Positions 1 to 8,104 of a stretch of 64,000 nucleotides of DNA are shown in pieces; the first letter of the stretch is position 1, and every line of letters begins with the position of its first letter. Source of the stretch: Marinobacter szutsaonensis. Its GTDB lineage: Bacteria; Pseudomonadota; Gammaproteobacteria; Pseudomonadales; Oleiphilaceae. The stretch is taken from NCBI RefSeq assembly GCF_039523335.1, contig NZ_BAAAFC010000001.1, positions 930,001 through 994,000 of the forward strand. Reading direction: 5' to 3'. The notes beneath the pieces are model-generated. The model saw nothing but the letters and a program-made list of their open reading frames with translations, was not told where the DNA came from and did not search any database. Position numbers and translations under genes: made by a program.

Positions 1-1
1 G

Positions 2-487
2 CCTCGGCTGGGGGGGAACAAGAAGATGGGGGTGTTTGCGAGTCGGTCGCCGTTTCGACCGAACAGTCTGGGGTTGTCGGTGGTTCGGAATGAGGGGCTG
101 GCGCGTCGGGATGGGAAGCTGGTGCTGCGGATCAGTAATCATGATCTGATCGAGGGCACGCCGATTCTGGATATCAAGCCGTATTTGCCGTTTGCGGATT
201 CGGTGCCGGAGGCGAGTCTGGGGTGGGCGGATTCGCCGCCGACGGAGAGACTTGAGGTGGTGTTTTTGGCTGAGGCGGAGCAGCAGCTGGCTGCCCTGTC
301 CTCCGAGGATTATCCGGATTTCCGGGCGTTGATTGCGGATGTGGTGAGTTACGATCCCCGGCCGTCGTTTCGGCGGGGGCGGGATGAGGCGCGGATTTAC
401 GGGGCGCATCTGTATGATGTGAACGTTAGGTTCCGGTTTGTAACAGAGGATGGTGAGAAGCGTGTCGAGGTCCTAACTGTCTGTTAA
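2..487 (+). CDS. trmO: TrmO (TsaA/YaeB family) tRNA m6t6A37 methyltransferase, 3' part only
   Basis: The gene is cut by the left edge of the window; 161 residues are visible and the frame is open from the first bases. The family uses S-adenosylmethionine to methylate N6-threonylcarbamoyladenosine at position 37 of certain tRNAs. The visible start, RLGGNKKMGVFASRSPFRPN followed by GLSVV, is the family's conserved central block of the beta-barrel domain. The later DIKPYLPFAD stretch and a C-terminal domain ending RFRFVTEDGEKRVEVL are also typical. An ATG at 26 lies inside the conserved block, so it is not the start. The next gene begins about 45 bp downstream on the same strand. Family assignment is secure from motif order; activity is inferred from the family. 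Confidence 0.9.
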   Translation, partial: PRLGGNKKMGVFASRSPFRPNSLGLSVVRNEGLARRDGKLVLRISNHDLIEGTPILDIKPYLPFADSVPEASLGWADSPPTERLEVVFLAEAEQQLAALSSEDYPDFRALIADVVSYDPRPSFRRGRDEARIYGAHLYDVNVRFRFVTEDGEKRVEVLTVC

Positions 488-530
488 ACTTGTTTGATTG
501 ATTTGTAGTCGACACAGGGAAGTCGCAATC

Positions 531-2882
531 TTGTATCCATACCGGTTTTTCAGGCGATTTGGCGTTCGGCCGCTGGCAGCGCGTCTGCTGGTGTATGTGC
601 TGCTGTTCAGCCTGGTGCTTTCCCTGGCGGCCACCGGGGTGCAGATGATCGGCGAGTTCGAACGCCGCAAGAATGATCTGATCAATACCCAACAGAAAGC
701 CGCCGAGCTGGTCGCCGGGAGTATGAGCAATAACCTCTGGCTGATGAATTTCAGTGAGGTGGCCAACAGTCTGGATGACATGAAGGCGGTGCCGGCGATC
801 CAGTTTGCCCGGGTGACCACCACCACGGGCGAGGAGTTCACCACCGGCACCCATCCTGACGGCAAGGTGATTTCCCAGACCATTCCCCTGATTTTTGACC
901 GTTCCAGTTTCCAGCCGCCGCAGGAGGTGGGCAGCCTCACGGTGGTGTCCTCGGTCCAGCAGATCCACGATGAACTCTGGAAAACCGGCCTGCTGACTCT
1001 GCTGTCGGCGACCTTGGTTGTCATGCTCGGCACCTTTGGCCTGCTGCTGATCGTGCGGGCCACCCTCTCCCGCCACCTGGAAGCCATGGCCGACTATGCC
1101 GCCCAGCTGAACCTGGATGCCCTGGTGGATCCGCTGCAGCTGCGGCGAAAGCCGCCGAAATCGCCGGATGAGTTGTCCGAGCTGGAGCAGGCCCTGAACA
1201 AGATGCGGCTGCAGATTCTTGAGGACACCCGCTCGCTACGGCAGACCACCATCCAGTCCCAGGGTGAAAGGGACGAGGCCATCCGTGCCAACCACGCCAA
1301 GAACCAGTTTCTCGCCAACGTCAGTCATGAGCTTCGCATTCCGCTTCAGTCCGTTCTGGGGTATGCCAACCTGCTGACGGACACGCCGCTGGACCAGGAA
1401 CAGCGGGAATACGTGAACACCCTGCTCAATGCCTCACAGAGCCTCTCCGCCATCATCAATGACCTGCTGGATATCTCCAGTATGGAAGCCGGCAAGCTGG
1501 TGCTGGAGGAGATTCCGTTCGATCTGCGGGAAACCCTGAACGATCTGGTGCATATGCTCGGCAGCCGGGCCCGGGAGAAGGGGCTGGCGCTGGAGCTGCG
1601 CATTGATGAGAACCTGCCCTGGGCGCTGAGAGGCGACCCGGTGCGCATCCGGCAGATCCTGCTCAACCTGGTCTCCAACGCCATCAAGTTCACCGATTCC
1701 GGCCATGTGCTGATCAGCATCGAGGTGCTGGGCCGGCGGGATGAGAAAGCCCGGCTGCGCCTGGCGGTGGAGGACACCGGTGTGGGCATCAATCCCGAGG
1801 ATATTCCGCTGGTGTACGAGCCCTACGTTCAGCTCGGCCAGCAGTTCCAGCGCCAGCTGCCGGGCGCCGGCCTGGGCCTGACTATCTGCCGCCAGCTGGT
1901 GAACCTGATGGACGGCTCCCTGGACCTGGAAAGCCGGCCCGGCGAGGGTTCTACCTTCTGGGTGGAACTGACCCTGCCGGTGGCGCCGGAAAGTGCCACC
2001 CGGGTACGGCCGGACACCCGTAAGGTTAAAGGCAAGCATATCCTGGTGGTCGATTCCTACGAGCTGTCCCGCAAGATTACCCTGGAGATGCTGTCCCGTT
2101 ACGAGGTGAACATCGAGGCGGTGAAATCCGCCGGCGAGGCGCTGACCTCACTGCGCCAGGCCTCGGACAGCCAGCAACCGTTCGACGCCATCATCCTCGA
2201 TGGTTTTGTGCCGGATATGGACAGCGACCTGCTGTGCCGGCAGATCCGCAGTAACCCGACCTGGGCCGATATGCGCCTGCTGATTCTTTCCTCCAACCCG
2301 CAACGGGGCGATGCCGAGCATTTCCGCCAGGCCGGTGCCGATGCCTTCCTTAGCAAGTCCCTGCGGGAATCCTGCCTCATGCCCATCCTGAACCAGTTGT
2401 TCACGGATGCGGAGAAGGACGAGCGCCGGTTCCTCACCCGGTTCTCCCTGCAGGCGGTCACCGATACTTCCAAGCGCCGGGAACTGCCCTGTGGTCGCAT
2501 GAAGGTGTTGCTCGTGGAGGACAACCCGGTCAACCGCACCCTCACCCGCCGGCTGCTGGAAAAACTCGGCTGCGATGTGATGACGGCGAACGATGGCGAG
2601 GCCGCCGCCAGCCTCTGGCAGTGGCATCCGTTCGATCTGGTATTCATGGATTGCGTGATGCCCCGGGTGGATGGCTTCGAGGCCACTCGCCGCCTGCGGG
2701 AATGGGAAAAAGCCCACAACCGGACCCGGGTGCCGGTGGTTGCCCTGACCGCCAGCGCCATGGAGGAAGACGAGGAACGCTGCCGCCGGGCCGGCATGGA
2801 TTCTTTTGTTGCCAAGCCTGTCAATATTGAAATGCTGCGGGCAGTGCTGGAACAATACTGCACCGCATCGGCGGCCACCTGA
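531..2882 (+). CDS. Membrane-bound hybrid sensor histidine kinase with two receiver domains
   Basis: A 783-residue protein. One membrane segment lies near residues 17-37, then a small periplasmic sensor region of unknown ligand, then a second segment near 153-178. Next come a linker, a HisKA domain (phospho-acceptor His266), a HATPase (N box [11 protein letters not shown] boxes DTGVGI and GAGLGL), and two receiver domains. The second receiver is canonical (LLVEDNPVN, phospho-Asp707, KP). The first is partly degenerate: VVDS replaces the acidic pair, although the candidate Asp near 557 is kept. The H box reads HELRIP rather than the usual HELRTP. No HPt domain follows, so an external phosphotransfer protein is expected. 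I chose the TTG start because AGGGAAG lies about 8 bp upstream; an in-frame TTG at 498 lacks a good ribosome site. The signal and output are unknown. Confidence 0.85.
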   Translation: MYPYRFFRRFGVRPLAARLLVYVLLFSLVLSLAATGVQMIGEFERRKNDLINTQQKAAELVAGSMSNNLWLMNFSEVANSLDDMKAVPAIQFARVTTTTGEEFTTGTHPDGKVISQTIPLIFDRSSFQPPQEVGSLTVVSSVQQIHDELWKTGLLTLLSATLVVMLGTFGLLLIVRATLSRHLEAMADYAAQLNLDALVDPLQLRRKPPKSPDELSELEQALNKMRLQILEDTRSLRQTTIQSQGERDEAIRANHAKNQFLANVSHELRIPLQSVLGYANLLTDTPLDQEQREYVNTLLNASQSLSAIINDLLDISSMEAGKLVLEEIPFDLRETLNDLVHMLGSRAREKGLALELRIDENLPWALRGDPVRIRQILLNLVSNAIKFTDSGHVLISIEVLGRRDEKARLRLAVEDTGVGINPEDIPLVYEPYVQLGQQFQRQLPGAGLGLTICRQLVNLMDGSLDLESRPGEGSTFWVELTLPVAPESATRVRPDTRKVKGKHILVVDSYELSRKITLEMLSRYEVNIEAVKSAGEALTSLRQASDSQQPFDAIILDGFVPDMDSDLLCRQIRSNPTWADMRLLILSSNPQRGDAEHFRQAGADAFLSKSLRESCLMPILNQLFTDAEKDERRFLTRFSLQAVTDTSKRRELPCGRMKVLLVEDNPVNRTLTRRLLEKLGCDVMTANDGEAAASLWQWHPFDLVFMDCVMPRVDGFEATRRLREWEKAHNRTRVPVVALTASAMEEDEERCRRAGMDSFVAKPVNIEMLRAVLEQYCTASAAT

Positions 2883-2925
2883 GGATTGGCCGCCGGCTAT
2901 TTGCCACCAATCTGAAAAAATCGCC

Positions 2926-3123
2926 ATGTTTGTGCAATGCCCTACCTGCAAGCAATCCGTAGAATGGTCCGAAGATAACCGGTACCGGCCATTCTGCTCG
3001 GAGCGCTGCAAACTGATTGATCTGGGCGCCTGGGCCAACGAGGAATACCGGGTGCCGGCTGAAGATGAAGATTCTTTATCGGATGCGTACCAATTAACCG
3101 ACAGCAAGAAGGTAGAAGAATGA
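2926..3123 (+). CDS. yacG: YacG, small zinc protein inhibiting DNA gyrase
   Basis: A 65-residue protein with the YacG zinc-ribbon pattern: CPTCK near the N terminus and FCSERCK about 20 residues later (C-x2-C...C-x3-C), followed by the family's [14 protein letters not shown] block and an acidic tail. In E. coli the protein binds GyrB and blocks DNA binding by gyrase. The ATG directly precedes the first conserved residues; longer in-frame extensions run into the kinase gene and have no family similarity. Its stop overlaps the next start as ATGA, which suggests coupled translation with the outer-membrane protein gene. Confidence 0.93.
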   Translation: MFVQCPTCKQSVEWSEDNRYRPFCSERCKLIDLGAWANEEYRVPAEDEDSLSDAYQLTDSKKVEE

Positions 3124-3680
3124 GAATCTCAAGAGTTTCCCTGATGGCACTGACCCTGGCCGCCGCACCGGCCTTCGCAGGCGATGTGGATCTGAGCCTG
3201 ACCAACGATTCCGTGAAGGGCCAGGTCAACTTCTTTGGTGTCAACAACGATACCCAGCTGGGCGCCGGCTACACCTACCACGAGGGCAGCCGCCACATCA
3301 TGAATGTGGATTTCCACGCCCAGGGCCGCACTGCCCTTGGCAACCTGCCCACCACTGCCGGCATTGGCGTGCGCGGCATCGGCTGGGATGATGACCGCCT
3401 GGATGGCGGCGCGATCGGCATTGGCGGCTTCGCCACCGTGAACGTGCCCCGGGTACCCGGCCTGTCCTTCACCGGTAGCCTGCACTATGCGCCGGACATT
3501 CTGGCCTTCGGTGATTCCGAGGACATGACCAACCTCGAGCTGCGCGGCAGCTACCGGGTGATCCGCAACGCCGAGGTGTTTGCCGGTTACCGTTACCTGA
3601 ACACCGATCTGGATGCGCCATTCCGCGGCGACGTGAACCTGGATGAAGGTGTGATGGCGGGTATCAAGATCTACTACTGA
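3120..3680 (+). CDS. YfaZ-family outer-membrane beta-barrel protein
   Basis: A 186-residue exported protein. A cleavable signal peptide ends at AAAPAFA-GD. The rest alternates hydrophobic and polar residues with many glycines and ends in aromatic KIYY, as outer-membrane barrels do. [12 protein letters not shown] and the [10 protein letters not shown] block resemble the YfaZ family, whose function is not established. It overlaps yacG by four bases and is followed by a strong intrinsic terminator, so it closes this small operon. The barrel assignment is sound; the family name rests on recognition without alignment. Confidence 0.75.
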   Translation: MRISRVSLMALTLAAAPAFAGDVDLSLTNDSVKGQVNFFGVNNDTQLGAGYTYHEGSRHIMNVDFHAQGRTALGNLPTTAGIGVRGIGWDDDRLDGGAIGIGGFATVNVPRVPGLSFTGSLHYAPDILAFGDSEDMTNLELRGSYRVIRNAEVFAGYRYLNTDLDAPFRGDVNLDEGVMAGIKIYY

Positions 3681-3695
3681 TCGTCTCTACCCTCT

Positions 3696-3725
3696 CAGGC
3701 GCCCGATTCTCCGGGCGCCTGTTTC
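3696..3725 (+). terminator. Intrinsic terminator after the YfaZ-like gene
   Basis: A perfect 10-bp GC-rich stem (CAGGCGCCCG / CGGGCGCCTG) with a 6-nt loop is followed directly by TTTCG. It lies 15 bp past the stop codon and ends the yacG-yfaZ transcript. Confidence 0.85.
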
Positions 3726-3800
3726 GTGCCTTCCCTCACGATTTCCCTTCGTTACCGCTGCTAGACTGACAACCTGAAACTTCTGCACGGATTGTCAGAC

Positions 3801-5978
3801 ATGCATCTCAAGCACGGACTCTGGATTTCCCTCTCCGCCCTGTTACTGGTCGGCTGCGGCAGTGGCGAGGATGCCATCGACGGCGCCCGTTCCCAGACCA
3901 ACGACTTTGCCACCTCGAAAAATCCCCTGGATGATTTCAGTTCCGGCAGTACCGGCGATTCCAGCAATGCCGGTGATCTGGAGGACAACGAGGTTCGGAT
4001 CACCCTGGAGGTCCCCGGGGCAGTGGCACCGGATGCGGAGGTGACCCGGCGTAACCTTTGGATTGTTCAGCCAGAAACCCTCACCGTGTACACAACCAAT
4101 ACCTCCCTGCAGAACCTGGGCAGTGTGGAGGTTTCCACCCGTGAGGATGCCGGGGGCTTTACCATTATCGCCTTTCCGGACGGCCAGCCCCTGGCGCCCG
4201 ATGTGGTCATCGAGGCCACCTACGGCAATGCCCGGATGCGCGCCTTCGCCGCGGACTCGGACCGGGATGTGAAGATCAATCCGTTTTCCGAGTACCTGGT
4301 GCGCAATACCCTGGCCAGCTACACCCCGGGGGAGCTAGAGACCATCAGGGACTGCGTGAATGATGCCGGTGGCGAGCTATGCCTGAACAAGTATGTGTGG
4401 TCCACCCTGGCTGATCAGGTGCACGATTTTGAGATCGATATCCCCGGCAACCTGGATGTGCCGGGGGCGCTGTCCCTGCTGGAAGACCGGGCGGACTTTG
4501 CCCGCTATGTGGCCGCCATGGGTGACTATGCGCTGCTGGATGAGAACTCGTCCGGCAAGATCAGCGCCAGCTCCGCCGATTACAACTCGGTGTTCCTGGG
4601 GGTGGAACTGGGCCAGAGTTTTGCCGAGCCCAGCATCAGCGGTACCGGGCTCTGGGGGGTGCGAACGGCTTATGAGGAACGCCTGGAGGACAGCAACGGC
4701 GTTGGCTATGTGTACCCGGCCCTGACGCTGACCAGTTTCGATGCCTTCAATATCAAGGTGACGTCCCTAGCCACGGACATTCCCTATGACCGGGAGGTGC
4801 TGCTGCATTCCGAGGGCAACGAGTTTTTCCTGCGCGGTTCAGAGTTCTGGGAACAGAACACCCACTCTTCTTCTCCCGGGGCAGCGACCTTGCTGGGCGA
4901 TACCCGCCTGCTGGCCGGCCGTGCGCTGTACCAGAGCATCACGGGGCGGGACAGCGCCCGGATTATCGGCTGGACCCGCAATCCGTATTACCTGGATGCT
5001 TACACCAGCCCGCCTGCCGACGAGTCTGTGGGCCCGGATCGGGTGGTTGGCAGCTATTTCAGTGCCGGCAAGGCCATCGAGCTGGAAACCGACGGCGGGG
5101 CTCTCAAACGGGGAGCGGTGCTGGAGAATCATTACCTGTCGGCGCTGGAGCTGAACCTGCTGCGGCCGGCCGGAGAGGCTGAGTTTGATGCGGATGTGCT
5201 GGATAACCGGGGTTATAACGTGGTGTACCTGGCTTCCCGGTTTGCCGATGACACCACGCCGCTGGAACTGGATGGCGGCCTGGGCACCTGGACGATCGAT
5301 GGTGAGGGCAATGTAACCCAGGCACTGGAGGTGGAAACCGTGCGTCGCGACAACACCGGGACCGTCACCCGGGCGCCGTCCGCGACGGTCAATACCGACT
5401 GGTTGATCACGCCGCGCACCTCGATACTCAGCAATGGTAACCGAGACATCGGCCGGTTGAATCTGGATATTTCGACCCCGTCCGGCAATGAGGAAAAACC
5501 TGACGTCGGTGTCGGGGCGAGTACCCCGGATGGCGCCTTCCTTGCGTTCAATCTGGACGACAGTCCGTTCGGGGATGGTTTGCTGGTGGCTGCCGGGCAA
5601 GCAGCTTCTGCGGCACCGGCAAGTGGCCGGTACCGGGTTCAGGGCGTTGCCATGGCAATCTCCGGCGGCAGCAACGAACTTCGCCATTTTGATAATGCCG
5701 AGCTGGTGATCGAGGGCGGAATCGCCACCCTGAGTGGCGAGGTGATCTCGGTGGTCAATACCGTCAACGGCAACGAGCTGACCACGCCGTCGGAAACCGT
5801 GATCGACGCTACCCTGACCTACACCCAGTCCGGTCCCGGGACAGTATCCCTAAGCGGCGGCAATCTGGTGCTGGACGGGTTCTATACCGAGGATCACTCC
5901 CAGCTGTACCTGAGGCTCAACCGCGCGGGCCCGGGCTCACAGGCTATTGGCCTGCTGCTGGCGACCCGGATTCCCTGA
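3801..5978 (+). CDS. Large uncharacterised lipoprotein
   Basis: A 725-residue protein with a lipoprotein signal peptide; the lipobox is LLVGC, with Cys22 followed by Gly, which favours the outer membrane. I do not recognise a family. A low-complexity Ser/Gly/Asp/Asn linker (about residues 25-65) precedes a beta-rich region starting near VRITLEVPG. A segment around 160-260 is more helical. The C-terminal 150 residues are rich in Thr, Gly and Asn strands (AELVIEGGIATLSGEV, GTVSLSGGNLVLDGFY), like an extracytoplasmic beta-sandwich. Two cysteines near 193 and 200 could form a disulfide. It stands alone between a terminator upstream and the bax promoter downstream. A surface-exposed or substrate-binding role is possible but not shown. 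Confidence 0.8.
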   Translation: MHLKHGLWISLSALLLVGCGSGEDAIDGARSQTNDFATSKNPLDDFSSGSTGDSSNAGDLEDNEVRITLEVPGAVAPDAEVTRRNLWIVQPETLTVYTTNTSLQNLGSVEVSTREDAGGFTIIAFPDGQPLAPDVVIEATYGNARMRAFAADSDRDVKINPFSEYLVRNTLASYTPGELETIRDCVNDAGGELCLNKYVWSTLADQVHDFEIDIPGNLDVPGALSLLEDRADFARYVAAMGDYALLDENSSGKISASSADYNSVFLGVELGQSFAEPSISGTGLWGVRTAYEERLEDSNGVGYVYPALTLTSFDAFNIKVTSLATDIPYDREVLLHSEGNEFFLRGSEFWEQNTHSSSPGAATLLGDTRLLAGRALYQSITGRDSARIIGWTRNPYYLDAYTSPPADESVGPDRVVGSYFSAGKAIELETDGGALKRGAVLENHYLSALELNLLRPAGEAEFDADVLDNRGYNVVYLASRFADDTTPLELDGGLGTWTIDGEGNVTQALEVETVRRDNTGTVTRAPSATVNTDWLITPRTSILSNGNRDIGRLNLDISTPSGNEEKPDVGVGASTPDGAFLAFNLDDSPFGDGLLVAAGQAASAAPASGRYRVQGVAMAISGGSNELRHFDNAELVIEGGIATLSGEVISVVNTVNGNELTTPSETVIDATLTYTQSGPGTVSLSGGNLVLDGFYTEDHSQLYLRLNRAGPGSQAIGLLLATRIP

Positions 5979-6030
5979 GGCGACCGAAGACTTCGGTAAA
6001 CCCGGCCAGAACCCGCTGCGTACAACCTGT

Positions 6031-6036
6031 TATAAT
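6031..6036 (+). promoter_or_regulatory. Extended -10 promoter of the bax-like gene
   Basis: The -10 is a perfect TATAAT preceded by TGT (extended -10 form). No convincing -35 is visible at the usual distance, which extended -10 promoters can tolerate. The start codon lies about 32 bp downstream, with GAGAGG as ribosome site. Confidence 0.6.
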
Positions 6037-6067
6037 CGTTGCCATATCCATATCGACGAGAGGTTTT

Positions 6068-6997
6068 ATGTCTGCTGGTCGCCGGACGCTGCTGTTTCTT
6101 GTTCCACTGATTGCTTTTGCTCTTGGTGGTGGCTTCTATATCCCATCCGGAAGCTTTGGTGACAGAAACTATGACGGCTCCGAGGTTGCGCTTGGCGAAT
6201 TGCCCGCCCTGCCCGACTGGGCCGATGACCCGCTGCCCGACTTTTCCACGTACCGGGACACCACCGAGAAAAAGGCAGCGTTCTTCTCGTTCCTGTACCC
6301 GCGCATTGTGCTGGCCAACTCTCGCATTCTGCTGGAGCGAAGCTACCTGCTACGGCTGGAAGAGAAAGATGAGCTGACGGCCTCGGACAAACGATGGCTG
6401 GAGGCTCAGGCCGAACGCCTCAGGATTGAGGCTGAGACAGGTAGCGTCGAGCAGTTCAAACTCCTGAAAAAGCGCCTGGACGTGATTCCACCGTCGCTGG
6501 TGCTGGCCCAGGCGGCCAACGAATCCGCCTGGGGGACTTCCCGCTTTGCGCGCCAGGGCAACAATCTGTTCGGTCAGTGGTGTTTCACCAAGGGATGCGG
6601 TCTGGTTCCGAAGAACCGGGTGGAAGGGGCCAGCCATGAGGTGGCCAAGTTTGCCTCGCCCTATCGCTCGGTGCGCGCCTATATCCAGAACCTGAATCGC
6701 CACGAAACTTACCAGACCCTGCGGGACGTCCGGATTAAAGACCGACGTTCCCGGAATCCCCTTTCCGGCCTGGAAATGGCGGAAGGCCTGCTTGGCTATT
6801 CCGAGCGGGGAGAAGAATACGTAAAAGAGATCCGGTCGATGATCCATTACAACAACCTGGGCTTCTACGACGAGGATTTCCGGGATGCCGTAACGGATCG
6901 GGCACCGTCGGACCTGCAGCAACTGGCCTCCACCGACTCCGAGAGCCGGCTACTCCCGGGCCGTACTGCTGACACCGGAACCGCCGCCGAAGGCTGA
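6068..6997 (+). CDS. bax: Bax-type beta-N-acetylglucosaminidase domain protein
   Basis: A 309-residue protein with an N-terminal membrane anchor or signal (about residues 7-24), then a charged helical region and a glucosaminidase-family catalytic domain. Key motifs are LAQAANESAWGTSRFA (catalytic Glu about 152), GNNLFGQWCF and the YRSVRAYIQNLNRHETY block, all typical of the E. coli Bax family of peptidoglycan-cleaving or peptidoglycan-binding proteins. It acts in the periplasm, anchored to the inner membrane. GAGAGG sits 5-10 bp before the ATG. The acyltransferase follows 40 bp later and is probably co-transcribed. The exact bond cleaved is unproven for this family. Confidence 0.85.
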   Translation: MSAGRRTLLFLVPLIAFALGGGFYIPSGSFGDRNYDGSEVALGELPALPDWADDPLPDFSTYRDTTEKKAAFFSFLYPRIVLANSRILLERSYLLRLEEKDELTASDKRWLEAQAERLRIEAETGSVEQFKLLKKRLDVIPPSLVLAQAANESAWGTSRFARQGNNLFGQWCFTKGCGLVPKNRVEGASHEVAKFASPYRSVRAYIQNLNRHETYQTLRDVRIKDRRSRNPLSGLEMAEGLLGYSERGEEYVKEIRSMIHYNNLGFYDEDFRDAVTDRAPSDLQQLASTDSESRLLPGRTADTGTAAEG

Positions 6998-7037
6998 CAG
7001 ACACCGCTAACCCGCAACAAACCAGAGAACACACGGA

Positions 7038-7946
7038 ATGCTTGATTTTCTGCCTGCACCGCTGATGGGGACTTTGGCGGCACTGTCGATTTTGCTGAAT
7101 ACCCTGATCCTGATCCCCTTCCTGCTGCTGTTCACGCTGATCAAGCTGATCATCCCGGTGACGCCGGTGCGCAAGGCCTGCACCGTGGTGCTCAACAACA
7201 TTGCCTGGGTGTGGATTGGCTTCAACAACCTGCTGATGGACATCCTGCACAAGGTGGAGTGGGATGTGCGCGGGGTGGAGGATCTTAGTCGTGAGCACTG
7301 GTACTTTGTTACCTGTAACCACCAGAGCTGGGCGGACATTCCTGCAATACAGTATGTGCTCAACAGCCGCATTCCCCTGCTCAAATTCTTCCTGAAGAAA
7401 CAGCTGATCTGGGTACCCCTGCTTGGCATTGCCTGGTGGGCGCTGGATTTTCCGTTCATGCATCGACATACCAAGGAGCAGATCGCCAAGCGCCCGGAAC
7501 TCAAGGGCAAGGATATTGCTGCTACCCAGGCTGCCTGTGAGAAGTTTCGTTATACCCCTGTGACCATTTTCAATTTCATGGAAGGCACCCGGTTTACCCC
7601 GGAAAAGCACAAGCGCCAGAACTCGCCTTATAAGCACCTACTCAAGCCCCGTGCCGGCGGCACGGCGTTTGTGTTTGGGGCCATGGGGAAGATGATTCAC
7701 ACCATGCTGGATGTGACCATTGTCTATCCCCAAGGGCGGAAAGGGTTCTGGGATTACCTGTGCGGGCGGATTCGGCGCATTGTGATTGATGTCAGGGTGC
7801 GGGAAGTGCCGCCGGAGTTTCTGGGGATGGATTATGAGAATGACCGGGAGACGCGGGTGGCGTTTCAGCGGTGGGTTAGTGAGATTTGGGCGGAGAAGGA
7901 TGTGCGGATTGGGGAGTTGAAGGGGGGCGGTGGCTCCGGAGTTTGA
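7038..7946 (+). CDS. YihG-type lysophosphatidic acid acyltransferase
   Basis: A 302-residue inner-membrane acyltransferase of the LPLAT superfamily. Two hydrophobic helices (about 8-40 and 48-70) precede the catalytic NHQSWAD motif (His95 and Asp100, the HX4D pair) and the acceptor-binding FMEGTRFTPEKH. The family transfers an acyl chain to the sn-2 position of 1-acylglycerol-3-phosphate. Similarity to E. coli YihG, a secondary PlsC-like enzyme, is by recognition. The last 150 bp are strikingly G/T-rich and lead into a palindrome cluster. Confidence 0.85.
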   Translation: MLDFLPAPLMGTLAALSILLNTLILIPFLLLFTLIKLIIPVTPVRKACTVVLNNIAWVWIGFNNLLMDILHKVEWDVRGVEDLSREHWYFVTCNHQSWADIPAIQYVLNSRIPLLKFFLKKQLIWVPLLGIAWWALDFPFMHRHTKEQIAKRPELKGKDIAATQAACEKFRYTPVTIFNFMEGTRFTPEKHKRQNSPYKHLLKPRAGGTAFVFGAMGKMIHTMLDVTIVYPQGRKGFWDYLCGRIRRIVIDVRVREVPPEFLGMDYENDRETRVAFQRWVSEIWAEKDVRIGELKGGGGSGV

Positions 7947-7955
7947 CGCTAACTC

Positions 7956-8073
7956 GGGGTCAGAAGAAGGGACTTCTTCAGACCCCTGGGGCGTCATCTG
8001 ACCACGGGCTAACGTCAAACTCGGGGCCAGGCCGCCTGAAAATGGGGTCAGATGAACAAGTTCATCAGACCCC
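7956..8073. repeat. Two 30-bp GGGGTC palindromes
   Basis: Two copies at 7956-7986 and 8044-8073 lie between the acyltransferase and luxR stops, which face each other. The first is GAAGAA/TTCTTC type, the second GATGAA/TTCATC type; each changes both arms together. Position seven is A opposite A in both. The first copy is the only one in the window preceded by AACTC, that is, with the flanking word inverted. No U tract follows on either strand. Confidence 0.9.
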
Positions 8074-8104
8074 GACCTGGCGTCGACCCCTGGGGTGGGC
8101 CGAC

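Noticed and set aside
7956..8073. Classical REP/BIME elements
   Set aside because: The sequence lacks the known REP consensus and the GTAG/GGAG tetranucleotide foot, and no RAYT gene is present in the window. They may be functionally similar but are a different family.
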